In this document: positions 14,762 to 23,296 of the stretch, in pieces
Numbering within the stretch: position 1 is the stretch's first letter
Layout: the number at the start of each line of letters is the position of its first letter
Source: JBBKWX01 sp037969175
GTDB taxonomy: Bacteria > Bacteroidota > Bacteroidia > AKYH767-A > JBBKVM01
NCBI GenBank assembly: GCA_037969175.1
Contig: JBBKWX010000086.1
Span: 1 to 28,170, forward strand
DNA: 28,170 bases
Reading direction: 5' to 3'
Position numbers and translations under genes: made by a program
Notes under the pieces: generated by a model
The model's input: the letters and a program-made list of their open reading frames with translations, nothing else
Told to the model about the DNA's origin: nothing
Database searches by the model: none

Positions 14762-17548
14762 TTAATGTGCTTGCAACCAATTGTCTCCGGTCCCTATTCC
14801 AACTTCAACGGGTACCTTTAATGGAATGGCATTTTTCATCTTATCCTCTACCAGAATTTTTAATTCATCCAGTTCTGATCTGTGTGCATCGAAAACCAAT
14901 TCATCATGAACCTGTAAAAGCATTTTTGATTTCATATTCTTCTTTTGCATTTCATTATGGATTGATATCATCGCTATTTTGATCATATCTGCAGCACTAC
15001 CCTGAATAGGAGCATTGATGGCATTTCTCTCTGCAAAACCTCTGACAACTGCATTTCCGGAATTTATATCACGCAAATATCTTCTCCTGCCAAGAATAGT
15101 TTCTACATAGCCCATCTCTTTTGCTTTGGCCACACTTTCATCCATATAACTTTTTACTCCCGGATACTTTATAAAGTATTGCTCAATAATATCTGCAGCT
15201 TCTCTGCGTGGAATATTCAATCTCTCTGAAAGACCAAAAGCAGAAATACCGTATATGATCCCGAAGTTTACCATTTTAGCATTCCTCCTCATATCCGAAT
15301 TTACATCTTTCAGATCTACACCATATACTTTTGCAGCAGTGGCGGCATGAATATCATGTCCCTTGCTAAACGCTTCCTGCATACCTTCGTCACCACTCAG
15401 GTCGGCAATTATCCGCAATTCGATCTGACTGTAATCGGCAGCCAGCAAGACAAATTCTTCATTTCTGGGAACAAATGCTTTTCTGATCTCTCTGCCACGT
15501 TCTGTACGTACCGGAATATTCTGCAAATTCGGGTTGTCCGAGCTCAATCTTCCGGTAACAGCCACAACCTGATTATAACTTGTATGCAGACGGCCTGTTC
15601 GGGGATTTACCAAGGTCGGAAGTGTGTCGACATAGGTATTCTTCAATTTTTGTATTTCTCTGTATTCAAGAATCTTTTTTACAATAACATGTTTATCCTC
15701 CAACTTCGACAAGATCTCCTCTCCAGTAGCATACTGGCCTGTCTTGGTTTTCTTTGGCTTATCAACAATATTTAATTTTTCGAATAATACTTCTCCCACT
15801 TGTTTTGGAGATGCGATATTAAATTCCATTCCTGCCAGATCGTAGATCTCCAAAATGATCTTAGCTACATCTTTTTCCAATTCAAGTGAAAGTTCCTTCA
15901 ATGCAGATTTATCAAGTCTGATACCCTCTGCTTCCATAGAAGCAAGTACAGGAATCAAAGGAGTCTCAACTTCATTGAACAATTTCAATGTATTCGTTTC
16001 ATCCAGCATTGGAAGGAAAACCTCTTTGAGACGTATAGTAACATCAGCATCTTCCGCAGCATAATCAGAAATTATTGCTTCATCTACTTCGCGCATGCTG
16101 AGTTGTCCTTTGCCCCGTTTTCCGATCAATGTTTCAATACTTACAGGCGAATAATGTAAATAGGTTTCTGCAAGTACATTCATATTATGACGCATGTCGG
16201 GCTGGATTAGAAAATGTGCAACCATCGTATCAAACAAAGGTCCTTTCACTTCTATATCATACCATTTCAAAACATTCATATCATACTTGATATTCTGTCC
16301 AATTTTGAGTGTCTTTTCATTCTCAAAAATATCTTTGAATTCAGCAATGATCTTATGCGCCTCATTATAATTATCCGGCAAGGGAATGTAATACGCTTCG
16401 AAAGGTTTAATAGAAAATGATAAACCAACGATCTCCACATTATTTGCATCCAGCCCGGTTGTTTCTGTATCAAAACAGATTTCCTTGGATTTACTCAAGA
16501 TAGCGTGAAGTGATTTCCTGCCGGCAGCATCGTTTAAAAAATGGTAGGTATGCTCTGTATCCTGGATCGTTTTTATTTCCTGGAAAACTTTCTCTTCAGC
16601 ATCCTCTTCAACTGCTATTTTTGTTGGTGTCGATGTTTTTGAATCTGTATTCTCTCCTCCAAAAAGATCTTCTCCCAAAACAATACTTGCAGCTCTTCTA
16701 AATTCCAATTCTGCAAATAATTCGCGAAGTGCATCCTGATCAGGTTCTTCCATGATCAGTTTATCTTCTTCAAATTCTATTGGAACATCTAATATTATCG
16801 TTGCAAGTTTTTTAGAAAGTAAAGCTTGTTCTATATTATTTTCAACTTTTTCTTTCAATTTTCCTTTCAGTCCTGAAGTGTTCTGTACTAAATTTTCAAC
16901 ACTGCCGTAATCTTTTATAAGTTGAATAGCTGTCTTTTCGCCTACTCCGGGAATACCTGGGATATTATCTACCTTATCTCCCATCAAACCTAAGATATCA
17001 ATAACCTGCTCTGGTGCTTTGATCTCAAATTTTGCACAAATTTCTTTCACACCGAGTATTTCAACACCATTCCCATGACTTGCCGGTTTGTACATGAAAA
17101 TATTTTTGGAAACCAATTGCCCATAGTCTTTATCAGGTGTCATCATGAAAGTTTGATAACCTACTTTTTCAGCTTTCTTGGCAAGTGTTCCAATCACATC
17201 ATCGGCTTCATACCCATGAGCAAAAAGAATCGGGATCTTATATGCTTCAATTAGTTGTTTGATGTAGGGAATTGATTTTCGCAGATCTTCCGGCATCTCT
17301 TCACGCTGTGCTTTGTAAGCCGGATATTCAATATGCCGAACGGTCGGTTCGGATGTATCAAAAACTACAGCAATATGTGTTGGTTTTTCTCTTTTTAACA
17401 GATCATTCAATGTATTTGTAAATCCAAATACAGCACTGGTATTCATTCCTTTGGAGTTGATCCTTGGGTTTTTGATGAATGCGAAATAGGCTCTGTATAT
17501 GAGAGCAAAAGCATCTAAAAGAAAAAGTCTTTTGTCCTGATTATCCAT
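14762..17548 (-). CDS. polA: DNA polymerase I
   Basis: Full-length 928-aa Pol I for primer removal and repair synthesis. Residues about 7-290 are the 5'-3' nuclease ('FLLDAFALIYRAYFAF', 'GYEADDVIG', 'TPDKDYGQLV', 'GDKVDNIPGIPGVGEKTA'). The 3'-5' exonuclease (about 340-520) keeps its catalytic residues: D360-T-E362 in 'CFDTETTGL', 'GQNIKYDMNVL', and 'YAAEDADVT', so proofreading is probably active, unlike in Taq-type enzymes. The polymerase domain (about 550-928) has 'AADYSQIELRI' (D705), the O-helix 'RRNAKMVNFGIIYG' with its Lys and Phe, and 'QVHDELV' (D882). It follows the M28 lipoprotein gene after 51 bases, perhaps with its own weak promoter. Confidence 0.97.
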   Translation of the reverse strand: MDNQDKRLFLLDAFALIYRAYFAFIKNPRINSKGMNTSAVFGFTNTLNDLLKREKPTHIAVVFDTSEPTVRHIEYPAYKAQREEMPEDLRKSIPYIKQLIEAYKIPILFAHGYEADDVIGTLAKKAEKVGYQTFMMTPDKDYGQLVSKNIFMYKPASHGNGVEILGVKEICAKFEIKAPEQVIDILGLMGDKVDNIPGIPGVGEKTAIQLIKDYGSVENLVQNTSGLKGKLKEKVENNIEQALLSKKLATIILDVPIEFEEDKLIMEEPDQDALRELFAELEFRRAASIVLGEDLFGGENTDSKTSTPTKIAVEEDAEEKVFQEIKTIQDTEHTYHFLNDAAGRKSLHAILSKSKEICFDTETTGLDANNVEIVGLSFSIKPFEAYYIPLPDNYNEAHKIIAEFKDIFENEKTLKIGQNIKYDMNVLKWYDIEVKGPLFDTMVAHFLIQPDMRHNMNVLAETYLHYSPVSIETLIGKRGKGQLSMREVDEAIISDYAAEDADVTIRLKEVFLPMLDETNTLKLFNEVETPLIPVLASMEAEGIRLDKSALKELSLELEKDVAKIILEIYDLAGMEFNIASPKQVGEVLFEKLNIVDKPKKTKTGQYATGEEILSKLEDKHVIVKKILEYREIQKLKNTYVDTLPTLVNPRTGRLHTSYNQVVAVTGRLSSDNPNLQNIPVRTERGREIRKAFVPRNEEFVLLAADYSQIELRIIADLSGDEGMQEAFSKGHDIHAATAAKVYGVDLKDVNSDMRRNAKMVNFGIIYGISAFGLSERLNIPRREAADIIEQYFIKYPGVKSYMDESVAKAKEMGYVETILGRRRYLRDINSGNAVVRGFAERNAINAPIQGSAADMIKIAMISIHNEMQKKNMKSKMLLQVHDELVFDAHRSELDELKILVEDKMKNAIPLKVPVEVGIGTGDNWLQAH

Positions 17549-17599
17549 AAATAAATATACTAAAATTATAAAAGAGAGTGGTGATCTGTCCTAAAAGTC

Positions 17600-18613
17600 T
17601 TACTCAGAATAGATCACATGTAAGAGTGTTTTTCCAACAGCATCCAGTATTTCAGGATCTATCTGAGACATATCATCCGTGTGTTTATGCCAATGAGGAA
17701 AAAAATTAGACTTTGTATTTGCATCATTATGTATGATATCAATTGTTGGTATACCTAATATTCCATTTACATAATAATGATCATCGATGATTGAAGGAGT
17801 TCGTTTATTGATAAATATATCACCATATCCCAATGCTTCAGCTGTTTTCCAAACTTTCTCAACTATACTTGGAGCATAATACATAGATCCTTCTTCCTTG
17901 GTAAACGTTGCACCTTTAGCTCCTACCATATCCAATAAAATACCATAGGCCGCAAAGTAGCCGGGCTTGTGCGGAGTCTTAGACCAATACTGGGATCCAA
18001 GACACCATGAATCTTTTGCTTCCTTAAAACCGCTGTCATCGGGTTGACCATGATCTTCAACATCAAAAAGCACTATATCGATCCCGATTTTTACCGGATT
18101 ATTCGCCAAAATTCTGGCTATTTCCAATAAAACTCCTACTCCACTTCCACCGTCATTTGCACCGGGGATGGGTTTGTTTTGATCTTTATCATCCTGATCG
18201 GCTACAGGTCTTGTATCCCAATGTGCACAAAGTAATACTCTCCTTGCTACTGTCGGATTGAACGATGCGATTATGTTTGCGAGAGGAAGATCCTTACCAT
18301 TGTATGCTCTTACGATACCTCTTTGAACCATTACTTCAGCACCAAAAGATTCCAGTTTTGAAACCAGGTAGGATTCACATTTTTTATGTGCATCCGTACC
18401 CGGAACTCTCGGACCAAAATCAACCTGAGCTTGAATAAATGCGTAGGCACTGTCTTTATTAAATTCAGGTACATTGATAGCAACAGTTTCAATAACTGCA
18501 TCATCAGGTTCTGAATTTTTTTCCGGTCCGCATGAAATCAGAATTGTAACAAAAAAGAATGCAATAAAAAATATGTTAATTTTCAAATGACCAGGTTGTG
18601 CCTTCTTTCTCAT
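17600..18613 (-). CDS. M28-family lipoprotein, probable glutaminyl-peptide cyclotransferase
   Basis: A 337-aa exported protein with a lipoprotein signal ('FFVTILISC', lipid-modified C28). The body is an M28 Zn-peptidase/glutaminyl-cyclase fold: 'FGPRVPGTDAHKKC', 'LLCAHWDTRP', 'GANDGGSG' (D154), 'LFDVEDHGQ' (E186, D187), 'ILLDMVGAKGATF', 'DDHYYVNGILGIPTIDI' and 'FFPHWHKHTDDM'. These align with the metal- and substrate-binding segments of animal glutaminyl cyclase (Asp, Glu-Glu, Asp, Asp, Trp-His) and with Bacteroidota homologues that convert N-terminal Gln to pyroglutamate. An aminopeptidase role is the alternative. The ATG at 18613 overlaps cysS by 38 bases. An in-frame TTG at 18586 would give a more standard short lipoprotein signal (M-K-I-N-I-F-F), so the true start is open. 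It sits third in the tdh-cysS operon. Confidence 0.75.
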   Translation of the reverse strand: MRKKAQPGHLKINIFFIAFFFVTILISCGPEKNSEPDDAVIETVAINVPEFNKDSAYAFIQAQVDFGPRVPGTDAHKKCESYLVSKLESFGAEVMVQRGIVRAYNGKDLPLANIIASFNPTVARRVLLCAHWDTRPVADQDDKDQNKPIPGANDGGSGVGVLLEIARILANNPVKIGIDIVLFDVEDHGQPDDSGFKEAKDSWCLGSQYWSKTPHKPGYFAAYGILLDMVGAKGATFTKEEGSMYYAPSIVEKVWKTAEALGYGDIFINKRTPSIIDDHYYVNGILGIPTIDIIHNDANTKSNFFPHWHKHTDDMSQIDPEILDAVGKTLLHVIYSE

Positions 18614-20048
18614 CTTTCAAACTGATATTTATTTGTTTTAATTCATCTCTGATCTTGTCAGAAGTTGGAAAATCTTTTCTTACTCTGGCATCTGCTCTTA
18701 ATGAAATAACTAATTGCATCAGTCCATCCATTACATCAGCATTACCTGAATCTTCAGGCAATAAACCCAAAATATCAAAAGTGTATTTATTAAATTCAGC
18801 AATCAATAATTCAAGATCCGGTTTTGAGATTTTCTCATGTCCGGCATGAACTGAATTGATGATCCTTACTGCTTCGAATAATCCGGCGATCAGAATGGGA
18901 GTATTAAAATCATCATTCATAGCTTCACTGAAAGTATCCACAAGAGCCGTAACATCTGAAGTCGAAACATCCGATGAACGTAATTTCCCCGTAAGTGCAG
19001 CTGCGCTCATCAATCGTTTTAGACCTTTCTCAGCAGCGATCAAAGCTTCATTGGAGAAATCAACTGTGCCTCTGTAATGTGCCTGAAGAATAAAGAAACG
19101 AATGGTCATTGGACCATAACTTTTTTCAAGCAATTTGTGAGATCCATCAAAAAATTGTTCGAGATCAATAAAGTTTCCAAGACTCTTTCCCATCTTCTGA
19201 CCATTGATCGTGATCATATTATTATGGATCCAGTATTTAACCGGGGCGTGCGAATGTCCTGCTTTGCTTTGAGCGATCTCACATTCATGATGAGGAAATA
19301 AAAGATCCATTCCTCCACCATGAATATCAAAAGTTTCACCCAGATATTTTTTACTCATGGCTGAACATTCAATATGCCATCCGGGAAAACCATCACTCCA
19401 TGGTGAAGGCCATCGCATGATATGTTCAGGATTTGCTTTCTTCCATAATGCAAAATCTGCCTGATCTCTTTTCTCAGTCTGACCTTCCAATTCTCTGCTA
19501 CCTTGCCCCGACAAAAGATCTTCAAGTACACGACCTGAGAGTTCGCCATACGAATGGCTCTTTGCATATTTTGGAATATCAAAATAAACAGAACCATTGC
19601 TCTCGTATGCAAATCCATTATCGATGATCTTTTGGATCATCTCAATCTGTTCAATGATATGTCCTGAAGCGCGTGGTTCAATATTAGGTGGGTTGATATT
19701 TAGCGCACGCATTGCATCATGAAAACGATCTGTATAAAACTGTGCAATTTCCATTGGCTCCAGTTTTTCTGCTTTCGCTTTTTTCGCGATCTTATCTTCA
19801 CCTTCATCCGCATCCGCAACAAGATGTCCTACGTCAGTAATATTTCTTACATACCTCACTTTGTAGCCAAGTTCTTTCAACCAGCGATTCACAACATCGA
19901 AAGTTATGTACGGACGAGCATGTCCTAAATGCGGATTCCCATAGACAGTGGGTCCGCACACATATAATCCAACAAATGGAGGATCAATAGGAATGAATTC
20001 TTCCTTTTCTCTGCTGAGCGTATTTGTAACGCGAAGTTTGCTATTCAT
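18576..20048 (-). CDS. cysS: Cysteinyl-tRNA synthetase
   Basis: A 490-aa class I aminoacyl-tRNA synthetase that charges tRNA-Cys. It has 'YVCGPTVYGNPHLGHARPY' with the HIGH-type motif 'HLGH' and the zinc cysteine, 'GWHIECSAMS' with a second zinc Cys, 'GGGMDLLFPHHECEIAQS' with the zinc His and Glu, and the KMSKS-type loop 'KMGKSLGNF'. The C-terminal DALR region is present, ending 'KEGTTWSFEN'. Length matches the family. It lies 8 bases behind the threonine dehydrogenase gene and overlaps the M28 lipoprotein gene by 38 bases, so the three are one transcription unit. Confidence 0.97.
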   Translation of the reverse strand: MNSKLRVTNTLSREKEEFIPIDPPFVGLYVCGPTVYGNPHLGHARPYITFDVVNRWLKELGYKVRYVRNITDVGHLVADADEGEDKIAKKAKAEKLEPMEIAQFYTDRFHDAMRALNINPPNIEPRASGHIIEQIEMIQKIIDNGFAYESNGSVYFDIPKYAKSHSYGELSGRVLEDLLSGQGSRELEGQTEKRDQADFALWKKANPEHIMRWPSPWSDGFPGWHIECSAMSKKYLGETFDIHGGGMDLLFPHHECEIAQSKAGHSHAPVKYWIHNNMITINGQKMGKSLGNFIDLEQFFDGSHKLLEKSYGPMTIRFFILQAHYRGTVDFSNEALIAAEKGLKRLMSAAALTGKLRSSDVSTSDVTALVDTFSEAMNDDFNTPILIAGLFEAVRIINSVHAGHEKISKPDLELLIAEFNKYTFDILGLLPEDSGNADVMDGLMQLVISLRADARVRKDFPTSDKIRDELKQINISLKDEKEGTTWSFEN

Positions 20049-20056
20049 AAAACATG

Positions 20057-21040
20057 CTATCTGTGAGTGTCTGCATTTTCCGAATTGGAAGTCTTTGCCT
20101 TTTCGATATTCTCCAGCATATCTTTTACCATAGCCGAAAGATCATATCTTGCATTCCATCCCCAATCTTTGCGGGCATCTGAATCATCAATACTTCTAGG
20201 CCATGAATCCGCAATAGCTTGTCTGCTATCCGGCTCATAAGCAATTTTGAAATCAGGGATATGCTTTCTTATTTCTGCAGCAATATCTTCAGGTGAAAAA
20301 CTCATACCTGCAACATTGTAGCTGCTTCTGATTTTTACTTTATCCGGATCAGCGTGCATGAGATCTATAGTTGCACGCAATGCATCCGGCATATACATCA
20401 TAGGAAGAACGGTGTCAGGGCCAAGAAAACTGGTATAGTTTCCGGTTTCAAGTGCCTGGTGAAAAATGTGCACCGCATAATCTGTGGTACCACCACCCGG
20501 TGACGATTTATGACCAATCAATCCAGGATATCTGATTCCTCTTACATCAACCCCATATCTGTTATAATAATATTCGCACCAGCGTTCTCCGGCTTGCTTT
20601 GAAATACCATACACAGTACTTGGCTCCATGATGGTACGCTGTGGTGTCATGTCGCGCGGAGTGGTGGGTCCAAAAACGGCTATTGAACTGGGCCAATACA
20701 CTTTTTCGAGATGACCTTCACGTGCGAGTTCCAGCACATTAAACAATCCCTCCATATTTAATTTCCAAGCCGACCTTACCTTAGCCTCAGCAGTTGCTGA
20801 TAATAAAGCTGCAAGCAAATAAACCTGAGTTGCTTTAAATTCTTTTACAATTCGAAACAGGTTTTCAGAATCCAATACATCCAATGCTTCAAATGGACCT
20901 TCATCCAACATGTCATTTACAGGAGCTTTAATATCTGTTGCCATTACTTCTGAGCTGCCATACATGGCCCTCAATTCAGCAACAAGTTCAGTTCCTATCT
21001 GCCCGCCGGCGCCTATAACTATAATTCTTTCTTTTTTCAT
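20057..21040 (-). CDS. L-threonine 3-dehydrogenase, SDR (epimerase-like) type
   Basis: A 327-aa NAD-dependent enzyme of the extended SDR family, oxidising L-threonine to 2-amino-3-ketobutyrate. Evidence: Rossmann motif 'VIGAGGQIGTEL', 'YLLAALLSATAE', catalytic Ser in 'WPSSIAVFG', catalytic Y144-x3-K148 in 'STVYGISKQAGE', 'RYPGLIGHKSSPGGGTTDYA', and 'LPMMYMPDALRATIDLM'. The GGGTTDYA and MYMPDALRA segments are typical of the UDP-galactose-epimerase-like threonine dehydrogenases found in animals and Bacteroidota, which differ from the zinc alcohol-dehydrogenase-type Tdh of E. coli. No glycine C-acetyltransferase (kbl) lies next to it. It heads the minus-strand operon with cysS. Confidence 0.88.
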   Translation of the reverse strand: MKKERIIVIGAGGQIGTELVAELRAMYGSSEVMATDIKAPVNDMLDEGPFEALDVLDSENLFRIVKEFKATQVYLLAALLSATAEAKVRSAWKLNMEGLFNVLELAREGHLEKVYWPSSIAVFGPTTPRDMTPQRTIMEPSTVYGISKQAGERWCEYYYNRYGVDVRGIRYPGLIGHKSSPGGGTTDYAVHIFHQALETGNYTSFLGPDTVLPMMYMPDALRATIDLMHADPDKVKIRSSYNVAGMSFSPEDIAAEIRKHIPDFKIAYEPDSRQAIADSWPRSIDDSDARKDWGWNARYDLSAMVKDMLENIEKAKTSNSENADTHR

Positions 21041-21057
21041 AATATAATGGGTACACG

Positions 21058-21065
21058 CAAAAATA
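21058..21065 (-). promoter_or_regulatory. -7 promoter box (TATTTTTG) for the tdh-cysS operon
   Basis: On the minus strand TATTTTTG matches TAnnTTTG exactly and lies 17 bases before the ATG at 21040. No -33 TTTG at standard spacing. Confidence 0.5.
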
Positions 21066-21145
21066 CAATTTTAAGGTCGAAAGAAGCAGAGATATTCAAT
21101 TTTGAGTGAAAGCAATTCTTAAGGCACAATTAAGCGGCAAAATCT

Positions 21146-21153
21146 TAAGTTTG
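21146..21153 (+). promoter_or_regulatory. -7 promoter box (TAAGTTTG) for the YfhO-like gene
   Basis: TAAGTTTG matches TAnnTTTG exactly and lies 15 bases before the ATG at 21169, which implies a leader of under 10 bases. The 128-base divergent region also contains the oppositely oriented tdh promoter. Confidence 0.55.
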
Positions 21154-21168
21154 TACCATCAATAAGAT

Positions 21169-23286
21169 ATGTTAGAAAAATATCGGAGTTCTATTCTCCC
21201 CATTTTCATTCTGCTCCTTATCACACTGTTGGCCTATTGGCCTATCAGCTTGTATACCGGCTCATTGCAATGGGATATGATAGATCAATATTTCCCCTGG
21301 AGGAAAGTAGTGGTAGATCAGATACGGGCCGGAACACTGCCATTTTGGAATCCATATCAATTCCTGGGCTATCCATTACATGCAGACCCTCAAAGTGGGG
21401 TTTGGTATCCTCCGGTTTGGATCATGAGTCTGTTTGGAGAATATGGCATGCCTTCGCTGCATATCGAAGTGTTATTCCATTTGTTCATGGCGGGTTTTGG
21501 AATGTACATCCTATTGAGAGGATTAGGTGTAAATATGTTGATTTCTATTGCGGGAGCAACTGCGTACATCTGCTCCGGTTTCTTTGCCGGAAATGCACAA
21601 CATTTTACATGGATCATTGCAGGTACCTGGATTCCCTGGGTAGTCCATTATTTCAATAAACTTACATCAGAACTAAAATATAAAGATGCAATTCTTTGCG
21701 GAGTATTTTTTTCCTTATTGATAACAGGAGGCTACCCTGCATTTGCGATGGTCCTGATCTATTTTCTTGCAGGGATATTTTTATACAGAGCTTACAAAAT
21801 ACACAAGACAAAAACAGGTGGTTCAATTCAAAAACTTGTTCTTAATAGTGCCATCGCGGGAACAGTTTGTATAATTCTTTCCGCAGGAAGTTTAATATCT
21901 ATTTGGGAGAGTCTTGAACATATTACCCGATCCTCTTCTGTGAGTAATGAAGCTATGGCTCTTGGTCCTTTCTCGCCCCAATGCATGGTAAGTTTTGGAT
22001 TACCATTAAGTGTAACAAAAGACCCCGCCTATTTCGATACAGATACATCCATGAGTAATGGACATTTTGGATTAATCGTCCTATTATTATTACCATTGAT
22101 GGTCATACAAAGATCAAACAAAAAATATCTCTGGATCTTATTCAGTGGTGTTTTAATGCTGATGGCTTCTTTCGGAGACTACACGCCCATAAGAGCCTGG
22201 CTGTATGATTTTGTTCCTCTGATGAACCTGTTCCGGTTTCCGTCTTTATTCAGATTGTTTTTCATATTAGCATTTATCATTTGTGCAGCTATCGTATTGA
22301 AAAATTGGGAAGAAGAAGCATTACCCAGTGGGATAAATTGGTGGCTGCCTCTACTTGGCACCGGCTTCCTGGTCTTGATGATCTCTTCATTCTTTGGTTC
22401 GGATCTCTACTTTTTGAATCCGGGAAATTTCAAAAGTTTTGGAGCATGGCTTAGGTTTATACCTTTAAGAGAATCGGTTATTTTACAAAGTTTTTTTCAA
22501 TTATTATTGATCGTAGTTTTTATCATTCTTTCATTCAGAATTAAAATTGAAAATCGAAAAAAACTCTTTTCCTATTTCTGGATGGCTGAAAGTATTCTTG
22601 CATTAAATTTTGTTTTACCTGTCACAGTAACATCACTTACACCGCCTTCTGTCATTCAGTCTAAGGTCGATCAACAACCTGCCGGATATATCATTCCAGA
22701 TACCAATCCCATGGTAGATCACAATGATATAAAAGGTAGTTACTTTCCATTCTGGAGAAATACGAATGTGTTTCATAAACAACCGGGATGGGATGGGTTC
22801 ACTCCATTCTTTTTGAAAGACTACATTCTCTTTCTTGACTCCAAATTATTTGCTCCGGTAATGGATGGTCCCTTTGTTCAAATAGCAACAGGTATTGCAA
22901 ATTATTCCGATACGCTGAAGGGAGTAAATAAAGGATACTTTTACACCACAGGATCAGAAAGAAAAACACTGGGCTCCGGATCCGTACAGGTAACTGAATT
23001 TAAACCCGGATATGTTAAACTAAAAACGTTGATGCAAGAAGCCGGAATTGTATATATCGTACAGAATCCATATCCGGGCTGGGTTTGCAAAGTAAATAGC
23101 AATGAAGCTAAATTGATTTCGGGCAACCTAACTTGTATGGGGGTAGTAGTAAATAAGGGCGAAAGTATTGTTGAATATATTTATGAAAACTCACTTGCAA
23201 AGACAGGATTTAGAATCAGTTTATTTAGTTGGATCTTACTTTTGCCTGTGCTTGGTTTTATATCGATAAAAAAAAATGATCAATGA
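21169..23286 (+). CDS. YfhO-like polytopic membrane protein (GT-C type)
   Basis: A 705-aa inner-membrane protein with about 12-13 hydrophobic segments. After the first membrane helix the periplasmic loop reads 'QYFPWRKVVVDQIRAGTLPFWNPYQFLGYPLHADPQ', the characteristic pattern of the YfhO (PF09586) group, which resembles GT-C glycosyltransferases that use lipid-linked sugars. A large soluble stretch (about 500-670) precedes a final membrane helix at the C-terminus. Members are linked to glycosylation of cell-wall or surface polymers, but the donor and acceptor here are unknown. It has its own promoter. The 3' end overlaps the convergent glycosyltransferase gene by 7 bases. Confidence 0.8.
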   Translation: MLEKYRSSILPIFILLLITLLAYWPISLYTGSLQWDMIDQYFPWRKVVVDQIRAGTLPFWNPYQFLGYPLHADPQSGVWYPPVWIMSLFGEYGMPSLHIEVLFHLFMAGFGMYILLRGLGVNMLISIAGATAYICSGFFAGNAQHFTWIIAGTWIPWVVHYFNKLTSELKYKDAILCGVFFSLLITGGYPAFAMVLIYFLAGIFLYRAYKIHKTKTGGSIQKLVLNSAIAGTVCIILSAGSLISIWESLEHITRSSSVSNEAMALGPFSPQCMVSFGLPLSVTKDPAYFDTDTSMSNGHFGLIVLLLLPLMVIQRSNKKYLWILFSGVLMLMASFGDYTPIRAWLYDFVPLMNLFRFPSLFRLFFILAFIICAAIVLKNWEEEALPSGINWWLPLLGTGFLVLMISSFFGSDLYFLNPGNFKSFGAWLRFIPLRESVILQSFFQLLLIVVFIILSFRIKIENRKKLFSYFWMAESILALNFVLPVTVTSLTPPSVIQSKVDQQPAGYIIPDTNPMVDHNDIKGSYFPFWRNTNVFHKQPGWDGFTPFFLKDYILFLDSKLFAPVMDGPFVQIATGIANYSDTLKGVNKGYFYTTGSERKTLGSGSVQVTEFKPGYVKLKTLMQEAGIVYIVQNPYPGWVCKVNSNEAKLISGNLTCMGVVVNKGESIVEYIYENSLAKTGFRISLFSWILLLPVLGFISIKKNDQ

Positions 23287-23296
23287 TCTTTGATCA
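23268..23296 (-). terminator. Minus-strand terminator spanning two convergent stop codons
   Basis: Arms TGATCAA (23277-23283) and TTGATCA (23290-23296) with a 6-base loop form a hairpin. On the minus strand it is followed by nine U (the A run 23268-23276). It contains the stop codons of both the YfhO-like gene (+) and the glycosyltransferase gene (-). The + side lacks a good U tract. Confidence 0.6.

Noticed and set aside
15347..15775. A 142-codon open frame on the + strand.
   Set aside because: It lies wholly antisense to the highly conserved polymerase domain of polA, has no promoter, and its translation shows no recognisable domain.
17570..17620. Possible minus-strand hairpin (GTGATC ... 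GATCAC) after the M28 lipoprotein gene.
   Set aside because: Only 6 bp with a loop of about 24 bases and no adjacent U tract; too weak to call a terminator.
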